Of a stretch of 64,000 bases of DNA, positions 34,331 through 42,366 are shown piece after piece. The stretch spans positions 1 to 64,000 of the forward strand of contig CAIVZM010000029.1 in assembly GCA_903910385.1 (NCBI GenBank), read 5' to 3'. The notes under the pieces are model-generated. The model worked only from the letters and a program-made list of their open reading frames with translations. It did no database searches and was not told the DNA's origin. Position 1 is the stretch's first letter. Each line of letters begins with the position of its first letter. A program made the translations under genes and the position numbers. The stretch comes from an uncultured Armatimonadota bacterium (GTDB lineage: Bacteria > Armatimonadota > Armatimonadia > Armatimonadales > Armatimonadaceae).

Positions 34331-35719
34331 GTGACACAACCGATGACACGACGAACGTTGCTTGCCGCATTCGCTGCCCTGTCTTTAACGACCGGGCTTA
34401 TGACGGCTGGCTGTAATAATGCACCGACGGAAGTGACGGCGACGCCGCCGCCGCCGGGGGCTAATGCATCCCCGGATGCCAGTAAGCCTGTTGCATCGGG
34501 CGATAAACTGGTGATCGCCTGGGCGGAATGGGAGCCCGCGAAACAACTGGAAAAACTGGCGGCGGACTTCACCAAAGAAACGAACATACCGGTCGAGGTT
34601 CAGCAGATTCCGTGGGGCGACTTCGAAAACAAGATCAAGCTTTCCTGGAGCGGTCAGGATCCATCCTATGACCTGATCGTCGGCGATTCGCAGTGGCTTG
34701 GTAAGGGCGCGACGGAAAGTCACTACGTGGAACTGACCGACTGGGCGAAAACCAATGTGCCGATGGACGATCTGGCAAAGACCGCTGTCGCCAGCTATGG
34801 TGAGTATCCCGCCGGTTCCGGCAAACTCTGGGCGCTTCCCTGCATGAGCGATGCGACCGTCTTCGCTTACCGCAAAGACCTGTTCGACGATGCGAAGAAC
34901 AAGGCGGACTTTAAGGCGAAGTATAATCGCGAACTCGCCGCGCCCAAAACATGGGCGGAATTTCGAGACCTCGCCGAGTTCTTTACCCAACCGGATAAAA
35001 AGCTCTATGGCGCGGCGCTTTTCTACTCCAAGGAGTACGATGGCGCGACCATGGGATTCGATCAGGTGCTCTGGTCGTATGGCGGCAAGCTTTCCGACGG
35101 CAAAAAGGTGGAAGGCGTTATCAATTCGCCGGAAGCGGTGAAAGCCCTTCAGTTCTACGTGGACTTGAAGAAGTTCACGCCGCCCGGTTCCGAAAACTAC
35201 TACTTCTCGGAATGTCTTCGTGACTTTCAGGAGGGTAAAGTGGCGATGGCGCAGAACTGGTTCGCCTTCCTGCCTGATCTGACCAACAAATCGAAAAACA
35301 AGTTCGCCGATCAGACCGGTTACTTCCCGGTTCCGGCAGGGCCGTCAGGTCAGTTCGTTTCTCTGGGCGGGCAGGGCATTTCGATTTCGGCGTATTCCAA
35401 GCAGCAGGAGAACGCCAAGAAATTCTTGGCATGGTTCAGCAAAGAGGACACGCAGAAGAAGTGGGTCGAACTGGGCGGTCTGACCGCGAACAACAAGGTC
35501 GCCGCCACCGACGCCTTCAAGAAAGCGACGCCGTATAACGAAACGTTCACGGCGTCCGTTCCTTACCTGAAGGACTTCTACAACAGCCCGAACTACTCCG
35601 AACTGTTGACTGTGACGCAGAAGGAACTCAACGAGGCCATCGCCGGAAGCAAAACGCCGAAAGCCGCCCTCGATGAAATCGCCAAACAACATCAGAGCAT
35701 CATGGACGCTGCCAAGTAG
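34331..35719 (+). CDS. Sugar-type ABC transporter substrate-binding lipoprotein (SBP family 1)
   Basis: 462 residues. The GTG at 34331 has GAGGAGG ten bases upstream and is preferred to the ATG at 34343. The signal has twin arginines (MTRRTLL) and a lipobox LMTAGC. The mature protein shows the family 1 pattern (WAEWEPAKQLEKLAADFTKETNIPVEVQQIPWGDFENKIKLS, then YDLIVGDSQWLGKGATE, and later PAGPSGQFVSLGGQGISISAYS). It probably binds a mono- or oligosaccharide; no permease or ATPase gene is beside it. It lies between the two decayed toxin-antitoxin modules. A clear terminator follows. Confidence 0.92.
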   Translation: MTQPMTRRTLLAAFAALSLTTGLMTAGCNNAPTEVTATPPPPGANASPDASKPVASGDKLVIAWAEWEPAKQLEKLAADFTKETNIPVEVQQIPWGDFENKIKLSWSGQDPSYDLIVGDSQWLGKGATESHYVELTDWAKTNVPMDDLAKTAVASYGEYPAGSGKLWALPCMSDATVFAYRKDLFDDAKNKADFKAKYNRELAAPKTWAEFRDLAEFFTQPDKKLYGAALFYSKEYDGATMGFDQVLWSYGGKLSDGKKVEGVINSPEAVKALQFYVDLKKFTPPGSENYYFSECLRDFQEGKVAMAQNWFAFLPDLTNKSKNKFADQTGYFPVPAGPSGQFVSLGGQGISISAYSKQQENAKKFLAWFSKEDTQKKWVELGGLTANNKVAATDAFKKATPYNETFTASVPYLKDFYNSPNYSELLTVTQKELNEAIAGSKTPKAALDEIAKQHQSIMDAAK

Positions 35720-35737
35720 CGTCTGCCTTATACCTGA

Positions 35738-35776
35738 ACGCCCCGGCGATTTTTTATCTCCGGGGCGTTTGTTTTT
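35738..35776 (+). terminator. Terminator after the SBP gene
   Basis: ACGCCCCGG (35738-35746) pairs with CCGGGGCGT (35760-35768), followed by TTGTTTTT. Its T-rich tail also lies where the -35 of the antitoxin promoter would be; a TATAAT follows at 35790-35795. Confidence 0.85.
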
Positions 35777-35814
35777 GGCGGTAGAGCATTATAATTCGGT
35801 CAGAGGAAACAAAA

Positions 35815-36060
35815 ATGACAGGCGATAAAGTGTGGAATGAATTTCGGGCGCTTCCCCTGGAATCACAGAAGCAGGTAGCGGACTTCATTGCGTTTCTGCA
35901 ACAGCGTCGCCTGCGTGTAAAGACCAGACCTGGTAAAGCGAGGACACAACTGCACGAAGAGGCATTTGTAGGAATGTAGGCTGGTCGAGAGGATATGGCG
36001 GATAGCGTCGCCTATGTGAAAAATCTTCGAGCGATGGAGTGGGCGCGTCATCGTGGATGA
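35815..36060 (+). pseudogene. DUF2281/VapB-like antitoxin with an in-frame amber codon
   Basis: The ATG at 35815 has AGAGGA seven bases upstream and a TATAAT at 35790-35795. The frame reads MTGDKVWNEFRALPLESQKQ, VADFIAFLQQRR, ending EEAFVGM, then a TAG at 35977-35979, and continues in the same frame AGREDMADSVAYVKNLRAMEWARH to a TGA at 36058. In this antitoxin family the position after FxGM is tryptophan (GMW.DREDM.DS), so TGG has most likely become TAG. The intact protein would be 81 residues; as it stands it ends after 54. The N-terminal half is normally involved in DNA binding and dimerisation, and the lost C-terminal part binds the toxin. Confidence 0.8.
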
Positions 36061-36310
36061 TACGATTCTTATTGATTCCGACGTACTCATTGAGCCGTAC
36101 TCATTGAGCCGTACTCATTGAGCCGTACTCATTGAGCCGTACTCATTGAGCCGTACTCATTGAGCCGTACTCATTGACATGGGGCATGGAATCGCTGAGG
36201 CGATAACCTGTCTGAAAATCCACGAAGCGGAAACGGAAATACCGCCAATCGAATCCGCTCTGATAAGCGCGGCGGGCATACCGCCGGACCGAACTGGCCC
36301 ACTTTCCTGA
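36053..36310 (+). pseudogene. VapC-like PIN toxin fragment broken by a 14-bp tandem repeat
   Basis: A GTG at 36053-36055, overlapping the antitoxin stop, starts VDDTILIDSDVLIE, the beginning of a PIN-domain toxin with its first catalytic aspartate. From GTACTC (36083) the DNA repeats a 14-base unit six times plus a part, so the frame meets TGA at 36119-36121. After the repeat the original frame resumes as VLIDMGHGIAEAITCLKIHE and ends at 36310. The repeat thus expanded the codons for D-V-L-I-D. The remaining three quarters of the PIN domain are not recognisable, so the toxin is dead regardless of repeat number. Confidence 0.75.
36083..36177 (+). repeat. 14-bp tandem repeat, six copies plus a partial one
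   Basis: The unit GTACTCATTGAGCC occurs at 36083, 36097, 36111, 36125, 36139 and 36153 without any change, and a partial seventh copy (GTACTCATTGA) starts at 36167. The identity of all copies points to recent slippage expansion. The unit length is not a multiple of three, and every three units include an in-frame TGA. Confidence 0.97.
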
Positions 36311-36375
36311 CTTTCGCCGAACGATACTTCACTCCGCGAACAGGCTCCGCCGTAGCGGGGAAATAACCACGTCAA

Positions 36376-36424
36376 TAAAAATCGGGCGCTCCTCCCTGAA
36401 AACAATTCCGGAGAAACGCCCGAT
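36376..36424 (-). terminator. Terminator downstream of tRNA-Lys
   Basis: On the minus strand ATCGGGCG (36417-36424) pairs with CGCCCGAT (36381-36388) and is followed by a T run (36376-36380). It lies about 50 bases after the tRNA 3' end. Confidence 0.8.
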
Positions 36425-36476
36425 TCTGTAGATGAATCCTTGATCTGAAACGCGAGGCTTTCGACCAGGAAAGAAA

Positions 36477-36549
36477 TGAGTCGGCTGGGACTCGAACCCA
36501 GGACCCACGCCTTAAAAGGGCGTTGCTCTACCAACTGAGCTACCAACTC
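36477..36549 (-). tRNA. tRNA-Lys (anticodon UUU)
   Basis: A complete 73-base cloverleaf on the minus strand: acceptor GAGTTGG/CCGACTC (one G-U pair), D stem GCTC/GAGC, anticodon stem ACGCC/GGCGT with loop CTTTTAA (anticodon TTT), variable loop of 5, T stem CTGGG/CCCAG with TTCGAGT, discriminator A. The CCA end is not encoded. A terminator follows at 36376-36424. Confidence 0.97.
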
Positions 36550-36637
36550 AGGAGGGAAGGAAAGTCCGCTCCGGAAAAATTATATCATGGTTCGCCCCAT
36601 CGTCAACGGCGATTAACGGACGGGGCGAACAGACTTT

Positions 36638-38494
36638 TCAGGAGGTCGGAATCCAGATGCGCATCGAGCCTGCCTCGCGGTTCGCCCAGGCGTAATAGGG
36701 AATCGCTGTCAGTGCGGCGGATGTCGCCGGGGCGTCATACGAACCCGGAGCGGCGTACAGATCGTCGGTCAGCTGCGCCACCGAGATGGCTTGCCCCGTT
36801 AGGATAGTGACCCCTCCTAACAGGTCTGCGTGATATTCCGCGGTCAGGGGAGTATCGGTGGCAAGGCGGAGGTTACGGATATCCGAATCCGAATGATCGA
36901 CCTGTTCGAGGCAGTAGACAATGGGGCCTCTGGCAAGGGCGGTAAGACCGTAATCCACGGTCGCATAAGGATGCGAGACGAAGCGGCGAACGGGCATCGG
37001 AAGAACAAGATGGATCTCCGCCGCTCCGCCTGTCAGGGGGACGGGTGTGTAAGACCCCGGAGTGACCGGACTACCGTTCAGGGTTGCGCCTTCCGCCCAG
37101 GCGGGAATGCGCAGATGAAGCGTCTTCGTCTCTGCGGATGCGCCGGATACTGTGATTCTGATCGTGTCCTGCCAGGGGTATTCCGTTTGCTGGGTAATAA
37201 TCGCGCCGTCGATATGCGCTTCGCCGTTCGCGTAAAGATGAACGAAAATGCCTTCCTCACTGAGCGTGTAAAAGTACCCGGTCAACTGCGCCAGCGTCCG
37301 GGCGACATTGGGCGGGCAGCAAGCGCAACCGAACCACTCCTTGCGTCGATGGGAGCCATCGTTTTCCAGTGGGTTCTGGTAGAAATACTCCTTCTGATCC
37401 AGAGAGATGCCAGGAAGGACAGCATTGATGAGCGTCCACTCCATCAGATCGGCGTATTTCGCTTCGCCGGTCAGTAGGAGCAGGCGATAGTTCCACATAA
37501 CGGAGGCGATAGCGGCGCAGGTTTCGGTATAGGCGCGGTCGTTGGTGAGTTCGTAGTCACGCCCAAATGCTTCGCCTTCATAGCGACTGCCTGCGCCGCC
37601 CGTAATATACATCCGACGTTTGGTGAAACTGGCATACTGTTTATCCAGCGCTTCGCGTAAGGCGGGTTCGCCTCGTTCCAGAACGGCATCGGTCGCGCCG
37701 GTGGAAAGATACAGCATACGGACGGCGTGACCGGTCACTTCATCCAGTTCACGGAAGGGGACATGGTCTTGCAGATAACGGCGATCATCCCAGGTTCCGC
37801 CGGTGATATTTTTGGGATTGCCGCCGCGCGCATCGATCATGCGTTGCGCCAGAGTCAGGTAATTCGTCTCGCCGGTGGCGCGGTATAGTTCGACCAGCGC
37901 CATTTCCGCTTCCGGGTGCCCGCAGGCGGACAGGCGACCTTCCGGACCGAACACACGATAAATCTCATCGGCGAAACGGCGGGCAATATTCAGAAGCGAT
38001 TCCTCGCCTGTGGCGCGATAGTGCGCGACCGCCGCTTGAAACAGATGTCCGGCGCAATACAGTTCATGCATGTCGCGAACATTCGTCCAGCGCTCGGCGG
38101 CCTTTTCGAACATGAAATAGGTGTTCAGATAGCCATCGGGCTGTTGCGCGTCCCCGATTTCCTTGATGATGTCGTTCACCATCGTACGAAGCTCTTCATC
38201 GTCCGGGTTCGTCCCCAGCGCCCAGGATGCCGCTTCAAGCCATTTGTAAATATCGGAATCGTTGAAAAAGATACCTTCGAAAGGGGCGTCCACTTTTCCC
38301 GCCGCCCGCTGGAAGTTGCGTATGCGATTGGTGGTGATGCAATGCTGATATTGCGAAGGAATCGTGTCGGTTCGGTTACGTTCTATGCGCGGTCGCCAGA
38401 AGGAATCACTCAGGCGTACGGCGTCGACCGGAACCGGTCGCTGTCGGGCGTGTGGGCTATTGGTCGTATCGGCAATGACCAGGGAATTCGGCAT
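36638..38494 (-). CDS. Glycoside hydrolase family 127, beta-L-arabinofuranosidase type
   Basis: 618 residues from the ATG at 38492-38494, which has AAGG about ten bases upstream; a longer frame to 38512 is less supported. The (alpha/alpha)6 barrel of the former DUF1680 family is evident (GYLNTYFMFEKAAERW, MHELYCAGHLFQAAVAHYRATG). The zinc-bound catalytic cysteine region reads EWFGCACCPPNVARTL, and the conserved glutamate lies in AYTETCAAIASVMWNYRLL. GH127 enzymes release L-arabinofuranose from plant arabinans and glycoproteins. It has no signal peptide, so it would act on imported sugars. It begins about 90 bases beyond the tRNA-Lys on the same strand. Confidence 0.92.
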   Translation of the reverse strand: MPNSLVIADTTNSPHARQRPVPVDAVRLSDSFWRPRIERNRTDTIPSQYQHCITTNRIRNFQRAAGKVDAPFEGIFFNDSDIYKWLEAASWALGTNPDDEELRTMVNDIIKEIGDAQQPDGYLNTYFMFEKAAERWTNVRDMHELYCAGHLFQAAVAHYRATGEESLLNIARRFADEIYRVFGPEGRLSACGHPEAEMALVELYRATGETNYLTLAQRMIDARGGNPKNITGGTWDDRRYLQDHVPFRELDEVTGHAVRMLYLSTGATDAVLERGEPALREALDKQYASFTKRRMYITGGAGSRYEGEAFGRDYELTNDRAYTETCAAIASVMWNYRLLLLTGEAKYADLMEWTLINAVLPGISLDQKEYFYQNPLENDGSHRRKEWFGCACCPPNVARTLAQLTGYFYTLSEEGIFVHLYANGEAHIDGAIITQQTEYPWQDTIRITVSGASAETKTLHLRIPAWAEGATLNGSPVTPGSYTPVPLTGGAAEIHLVLPMPVRRFVSHPYATVDYGLTALARGPIVYCLEQVDHSDSDIRNLRLATDTPLTAEYHADLLGGVTILTGQAISVAQLTDDLYAAPGSYDAPATSAALTAIPYYAWANREAGSMRIWIPTS

Positions 38495-38642
38495 GGAAAA
38501 GCGCCTTATCATGAATGGAGTTGTCTATACTGTGTCATATTCCGTCGCCGTCGTCAATAGCTTGCTTTCTGTGGCGGGTGCGGAGCCATTTGTGGGTTCG
38601 CTGTCAGTCGGTGTGTTGGAAACAACGGGGAATTATGAGGAT

Positions 38643-38680
38643 AAGACAGCGTCTCGCGACCCTGCGAGGACGCCTGTCTT
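38643..38680. terminator. Hairpin between the thioredoxin-like and GH127 genes
   Basis: AAGACAG (38643-38649) pairs with CTGTCTT (38674-38680), with inner pairs GTC..GAC and CGC..GCG. It lies 45 bases after the stop of the 38726-39190 gene and probably ends that transcript, though the T run is weak. Confidence 0.6.
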
Positions 38681-38725
38681 TAGATTCGGCTGCGTTGGTA
38701 CACTTGCTGCCTATGACCTACCCGG

Positions 38726-39190
38726 TCAGGCGGTGACCGCTTCGGGTTCCATCAGCTTCTTGAGGCTGCCATCGATCATTTTTAACCCGGCATCGCCTGC
38801 GGCGCGGCTTCGCATCTTGCCTTCGCTGTCAAACAGGAAGTAGGCAGGCCAGAGGCCGCCGGTCTGATAGCGTTCGCCCAGAGTGTGGTCATTATCTACA
38901 GCGCACGGTTCGGTCATGTTAAATTGCGCCATCGTTTCCCGGACGCGGGCTACATCCAACTCATCTTCAGCACGGGGCATATGAATGGCGATGACTTTCA
39001 AACCTTTCGGGCTGTATTCCGATTTCCACTGCTCCAGAGTCGGCATATTGTTCTTGCAAATGTAGCAGGAAACAGACCAGAAATGAATTAGCGTCGGCGA
39101 GCCGATCAGTTCTTCCCGCGATGTTTCCCCGTTCAGCCATTCGGTGGCGCCGTCGAGTTCCGGCAGTTCCGTTCCAATTCGTAAAGGCAT
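38726..39190 (-). CDS. Cytoplasmic TlpA/ResA-like thioredoxin protein
   Basis: 154 residues. A thioredoxin fold of the redoxin type with the active pair Cys42-x-x-Cys45 (SCYICKNNMPTL) after LIHFWSV, and a cis-proline region LWPAYFLFDSEGK. No signal peptide or anchor is visible, so unlike TlpA it would work in the cytoplasm, perhaps reducing the peroxiredoxin encoded just upstream on the same strand. The start has GAGGGAG six bases before it. A long-range pairing (39214-39225 with 39272-39283) lies in the 119-base gap between the two genes. Confidence 0.88.
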   Translation of the reverse strand: MPLRIGTELPELDGATEWLNGETSREELIGSPTLIHFWSVSCYICKNNMPTLEQWKSEYSPKGLKVIAIHMPRAEDELDVARVRETMAQFNMTEPCAVDNDHTLGERYQTGGLWPAYFLFDSEGKMRSRAAGDAGLKMIDGSLKKLMEPEAVTA

Positions 39191-39213
39191 TATTTCTCCC
39201 TCAAAAATGGTGA

Positions 39214-39283
39214 CAGGCGGCGGGTAATCCGGATGCGAAGGAATGAGTTTCCCTCTGCCACCTTTCGAAAAACCTGCCGCCTG
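39214..39283 (-). other. Long-range inverted repeat between peroxiredoxin and thioredoxin-like genes
   Basis: CAGGCGGCGGGT (39214-39225) is complementary to ACCTGCCGCCTG (39272-39283) with one G-U pair. It would form a 12-bp stem with a 46-base loop in the leader of the thioredoxin-like gene. It may be an attenuator or an mRNA processing or stability element. Confidence 0.5.
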
Positions 39284-39309
39284 ATAGATTTCGCTTTTTC
39301 TAAATGCGC

Positions 39310-39870
39310 TTATTCGCCGGGCTTGAGAGTCTTCTGACCGGGCTTCCAGTCGGAGGGGCAGAGGCCGCCGGACTGCAACGCCTGAAGGATGCGCAGAGTC
39401 TCATCCACGGAACGACCCACATTCAGGCTGTTGATGGTGGAATACTGGAGAACGCCGTCCGGGTCGATAATGAACAGGCCGCGAAGAGCGATACCTTCGC
39501 CGTCGATGAGGACGCCGTAATCGGCGGCGATCTGGTGGGTCATGTCGGAAATAATTCCGAACTTGACGCCTTCGATGCCGTTATCCTTGCGCGAGGTTCG
39601 CAACCAGGCGCGATGCGAATAGACAGAGTCCGTGGAAGCTCCGATAATCTCGGCTCCCAGTTCCTGAAACTCTTCGTAGCGGTCGGAAAGCGCGGTGATT
39701 TCGGTGGGGCAGACGAAAGTGAAGTCCAGCGGATACCAGAAGAAAATGACCCATTTGCCCTGGTGATCGCTCAGTGCGGTGCGGGAAACAGGACCGGCGG
39801 GAGCATCAGAAGCATAGGCGATAGGGGCGGAAAAGGAAGGGGCGGGTTGCCCTACTTTGGCGAGACTCAT
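39310..39870 (-). CDS. ahpC: 2-Cys peroxiredoxin (AhpC/Prx1 type)
   Basis: 186 residues from the ATG at 39868-39870 (MSLAKVGQ); an upstream in-frame start would add 25 residues with no family match. Peroxidatic Cys54 lies in FTFVCPTE and resolving Cys171 in GGLCPSDWKPG, the typical 2-Cys layout. It reduces hydrogen peroxide and organic or peroxynitrite oxidants. The conserved STDSVYSHRAWL is present. A strong promoter with an internal palindrome precedes it (39964-39992), suggesting regulation, probably by a redox-sensing repressor not encoded here. The thioredoxin-like protein downstream could be its reductant. Confidence 0.95.
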   Translation of the reverse strand: MSLAKVGQPAPSFSAPIAYASDAPAGPVSRTALSDHQGKWVIFFWYPLDFTFVCPTEITALSDRYEEFQELGAEIIGASTDSVYSHRAWLRTSRKDNGIEGVKFGIISDMTHQIAADYGVLIDGEGIALRGLFIIDPDGVLQYSTINSLNVGRSVDETLRILQALQSGGLCPSDWKPGQKTLKPGE

Positions 39871-39963
39871 AGGTTCGGTATTCCTGACATATTCTGACGT
39901 TTTAGGCGAAGCGGGTTGGTATTGCGTTCTCTTATTGAGAATCATTCCCGCTTTTGCCGTGAG

Positions 39964-39992
39964 AGTGTATCCTGACAGGTAAACGCTGTCAA
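39964..39992 (-). promoter_or_regulatory. ahpC promoter with a palindromic operator
   Basis: TTGACA (39987-39992), 17-base spacer, TACACT (39964-39969) on the minus strand. Between the boxes and overlapping the -35 lies TGACAG-gtaaacg-CTGTCA (39973-39991), a perfect 6-bp-arm palindrome. The remaining gap 39871-40200 holds this promoter, the one for the plus gene and no further gene. Confidence 0.8.
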
Positions 39993-40124
39993 GAGTCGAT
40001 ATGATGCAACTATTTTACTGTCCGGGGTTCAAAAATGGTGTCATTTACCAATTCTATCGTGATTCCCACATAAAATAGAAAAGCGGCAAAAACAATACAG
40101 GTCGGCGCTAAACGCTTCATAGGG

Positions 40125-40130
40125 TATAAT
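40125..40130 (+). promoter_or_regulatory. TATAAT and leader hairpin of the propeller protein gene
   Basis: TATAAT at 40125-40130 without a good -35. The leader of about 65 bases has a hairpin GCGCCG...CGGCGC (40140-40145 with 40156-40161) and GAGG five bases before the ATG at 40201. Confidence 0.5.
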
Positions 40131-40200
40131 CTTCTACGGCGCCGGTTATATATCAGCGGCGCTACAGGGGTTTATCTCCTTAGAAGAATCTGAGGGAACT

Positions 40201-42366
40201 ATGCCGTCTCTTTTTCGTCGCTCCGTCGCGCTCGCCGCTGTTTGCGCCGCCGCGTCTACCGCTTTCGCTCAGGTTAATGTCCTGACCCATCATAATGATA
40301 ACGCTCGTTCCGGGACAAACCAGAAAGAAACCCTTCTTTCCCCTGCCAGCGTCAATCCGAATGATTTCGGACTTCTTTTTACCCGCGCCATCGACGGTGA
40401 AGTCTACGCACAACCGCTGTATGTTTCCGGTCTGGATTTTCCTGTGGTTGGTAAGGTTAACGTGGTTTTCGTAGCGACCATGCGAAACTCCGTTTATGCG
40501 TTTGAGTCTGATGATCCCGATATGACCGCCCCACTCTGGCAGGTGAATCTCGGGCCTTCTATTCCGGTCGGGGAAGTGCAATGGATTTCCGATATTTCTC
40601 GTGAGGTGGGAATCCTTTCCACGCCAGTCATCGATCTCAAGACGCAGACGATGTATGTCGTTTCTCGGACAAAGAAGAATCAGGGGCAGGACGATTTCGG
40701 CAGTTATGAGCAAAAGCTGCACGCTATCGATATCCTGACCGGGAAAGAACGTCCGAATAGCCCGGTTGTCATTACGGCGCAGGTTCCGGGTTCGGGCGAT
40801 GGTTCTGTCGGAGGCGTCCTCGACTTCAACCCGAAAAAACATAATCAACGTTCCGCTCTGGCGCTGGTGAATGGTTATGTTGTCATCTGCTGGGCGTCGC
40901 ATAACGATATCGGACCGTACCACGGATGGATGATGAGCTACGATGCGAAGACTCTGAAACAAAAAAGCGTCTTCTGCACCACTCCCAACGGTGGATTGGG
41001 CGGCATTTGGATGTCGGGTTCCGCACCTGCCGTGGATGAGGAAAATAACCTCTATGTCATGACCGGAAACGGCACGTTCGACGCCAATACGGGCGGAAAC
41101 AACTATGGCGAATCGATCCTGAAAATCAAACTGGGGGATGATGGCTCGCTGACACTGAAAGATTGGTTCACGCCGCATAACGCGGATCAGTTGAATGCCT
41201 GGGATGCAGACCTCGGCTCAGCGGGCGTCTTTGTGGTGCCGAAAACCAAAAGCGTCGCTGCGGGCGGCAAAGAAAGCGTTCTGTACCTCCTGGATCGCAA
41301 CAAGATGGGTAACTTCAATGCGGCGGGGGATACGCAAATCTCTCAGCGTTTTCAGGCGGGCAACGGTCATATTCATGGGACGCCAATTTACTGGGAAGGT
41401 CCGAACGGACCGACTATGTACATTTGGAGCGAGTATGATTACCTGAAGGCGTATCGCTTCAATGGGACAACGTTCGATGGCGCAGATCCGATTTCCAAAA
41501 GCGTCGCCCGAGTGCCGGATGGCATGCCGGGAGCGTTCCTGTCTCTTTCGTCCAATGGCGCTAAAGCCAGGACAGGAATTATCTGGGCGAACCACCCCCG
41601 CATCGGCAATGCCAACAATGCGGTGGTTCCCGGCATATTACGCGCTTACGATGCGACCGATTTGAACAAGGAACTCTGGAACAGTGAAATGCAACCGGCG
41701 CGTGATCGCATTAATACCCACGCGAAATTCACCCCACCGACCGTCGCGAACGGAAAAGTATACCTGCCTACGTTCTCCAATTCTCTGCTGGTCTATGGTC
41801 TCTTCAAGGCCCTGCCGCCTACCGGTCTAAACGCTGGAGGCGATAAGGTAGCGCGATTCAAAAGCGATGCCGGCTTCACCGGGGGACTGACACAAAAAAC
41901 GACATCTGCTATCGATGTTTCCGGAGTGCCGAATCCTGCTCCGCAGGATGTCTACCAGACTTGTCGCATGGGCGACTGTCGGTATATCGTTACCGGTCTG
42001 ACGCCCGGAGGGGACTATACCCTTCGTCTCCATTTCGCTCATATCAGTCTGGAGCAACCGGCATCGAATGTCGAAATGCGGATCACTGTCAACGGGGTGG
42101 TCGCTATCGATAAGTTCAGTCCGCTCAAGGAAGCGGGAGCGCGAAACAAAGCCGTCATTAAGACGGTTGGCGCTACGGCAGATGCATCAGGCAATATCAC
42201 CGTGTTATTCCGCCGATTACCGGGACTCGGAAGCGCCGCTGGTTCGGTAAACGCCGCCGCTGTCAACGCGAACGCCGCCGCTATCCGCGCCGCTGCCACT
42301 CTTCCCATCGGAAGTAATCGCGGAGCGTATGTCAACGGTATCGAAGTCGTTCGTGGAAAACCATGA
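40201..42366 (+). CDS. Secreted PQQ-like beta-propeller protein with a malectin-like C-terminus
   Basis: 721 residues. A signal peptide (cut near AFAQVNV) precedes a beta-propeller with blades like VNVVFVATMRNSVYAFESDD, TPVIDLKTQTMYVVSRTKK, LYVMTGNGTF and KAYRFNGTTFD, which fits PQQ-dependent-dehydrogenase-like or related repeats. Residues about 545-715 look like a malectin-like carbohydrate-binding domain (TLRLHFAHISLEQPASNVEMRITVNGVV, with the end RGAYVNGIEVV). No catalytic site was found. It may bind glycans on the cell surface or be secreted. The stop overlaps the start of the HAF-repeat gene by 4 bases (ATGA), so the two are translationally coupled. Confidence 0.75.
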   Translation: MPSLFRRSVALAAVCAAASTAFAQVNVLTHHNDNARSGTNQKETLLSPASVNPNDFGLLFTRAIDGEVYAQPLYVSGLDFPVVGKVNVVFVATMRNSVYAFESDDPDMTAPLWQVNLGPSIPVGEVQWISDISREVGILSTPVIDLKTQTMYVVSRTKKNQGQDDFGSYEQKLHAIDILTGKERPNSPVVITAQVPGSGDGSVGGVLDFNPKKHNQRSALALVNGYVVICWASHNDIGPYHGWMMSYDAKTLKQKSVFCTTPNGGLGGIWMSGSAPAVDEENNLYVMTGNGTFDANTGGNNYGESILKIKLGDDGSLTLKDWFTPHNADQLNAWDADLGSAGVFVVPKTKSVAAGGKESVLYLLDRNKMGNFNAAGDTQISQRFQAGNGHIHGTPIYWEGPNGPTMYIWSEYDYLKAYRFNGTTFDGADPISKSVARVPDGMPGAFLSLSSNGAKARTGIIWANHPRIGNANNAVVPGILRAYDATDLNKELWNSEMQPARDRINTHAKFTPPTVANGKVYLPTFSNSLLVYGLFKALPPTGLNAGGDKVARFKSDAGFTGGLTQKTTSAIDVSGVPNPAPQDVYQTCRMGDCRYIVTGLTPGGDYTLRLHFAHISLEQPASNVEMRITVNGVVAIDKFSPLKEAGARNKAVIKTVGATADASGNITVLFRRLPGLGSAAGSVNAAAVNANAAAIRAAATLPIGSNRGAYVNGIEVVRGKP

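Noticed and set aside
36157-36546. Minus-strand open frame starting in the tRNA-Lys gene
   Set aside because: Its first codons are the translated tRNA sequence; it then crosses the tRNA terminator and the decayed toxin gene.
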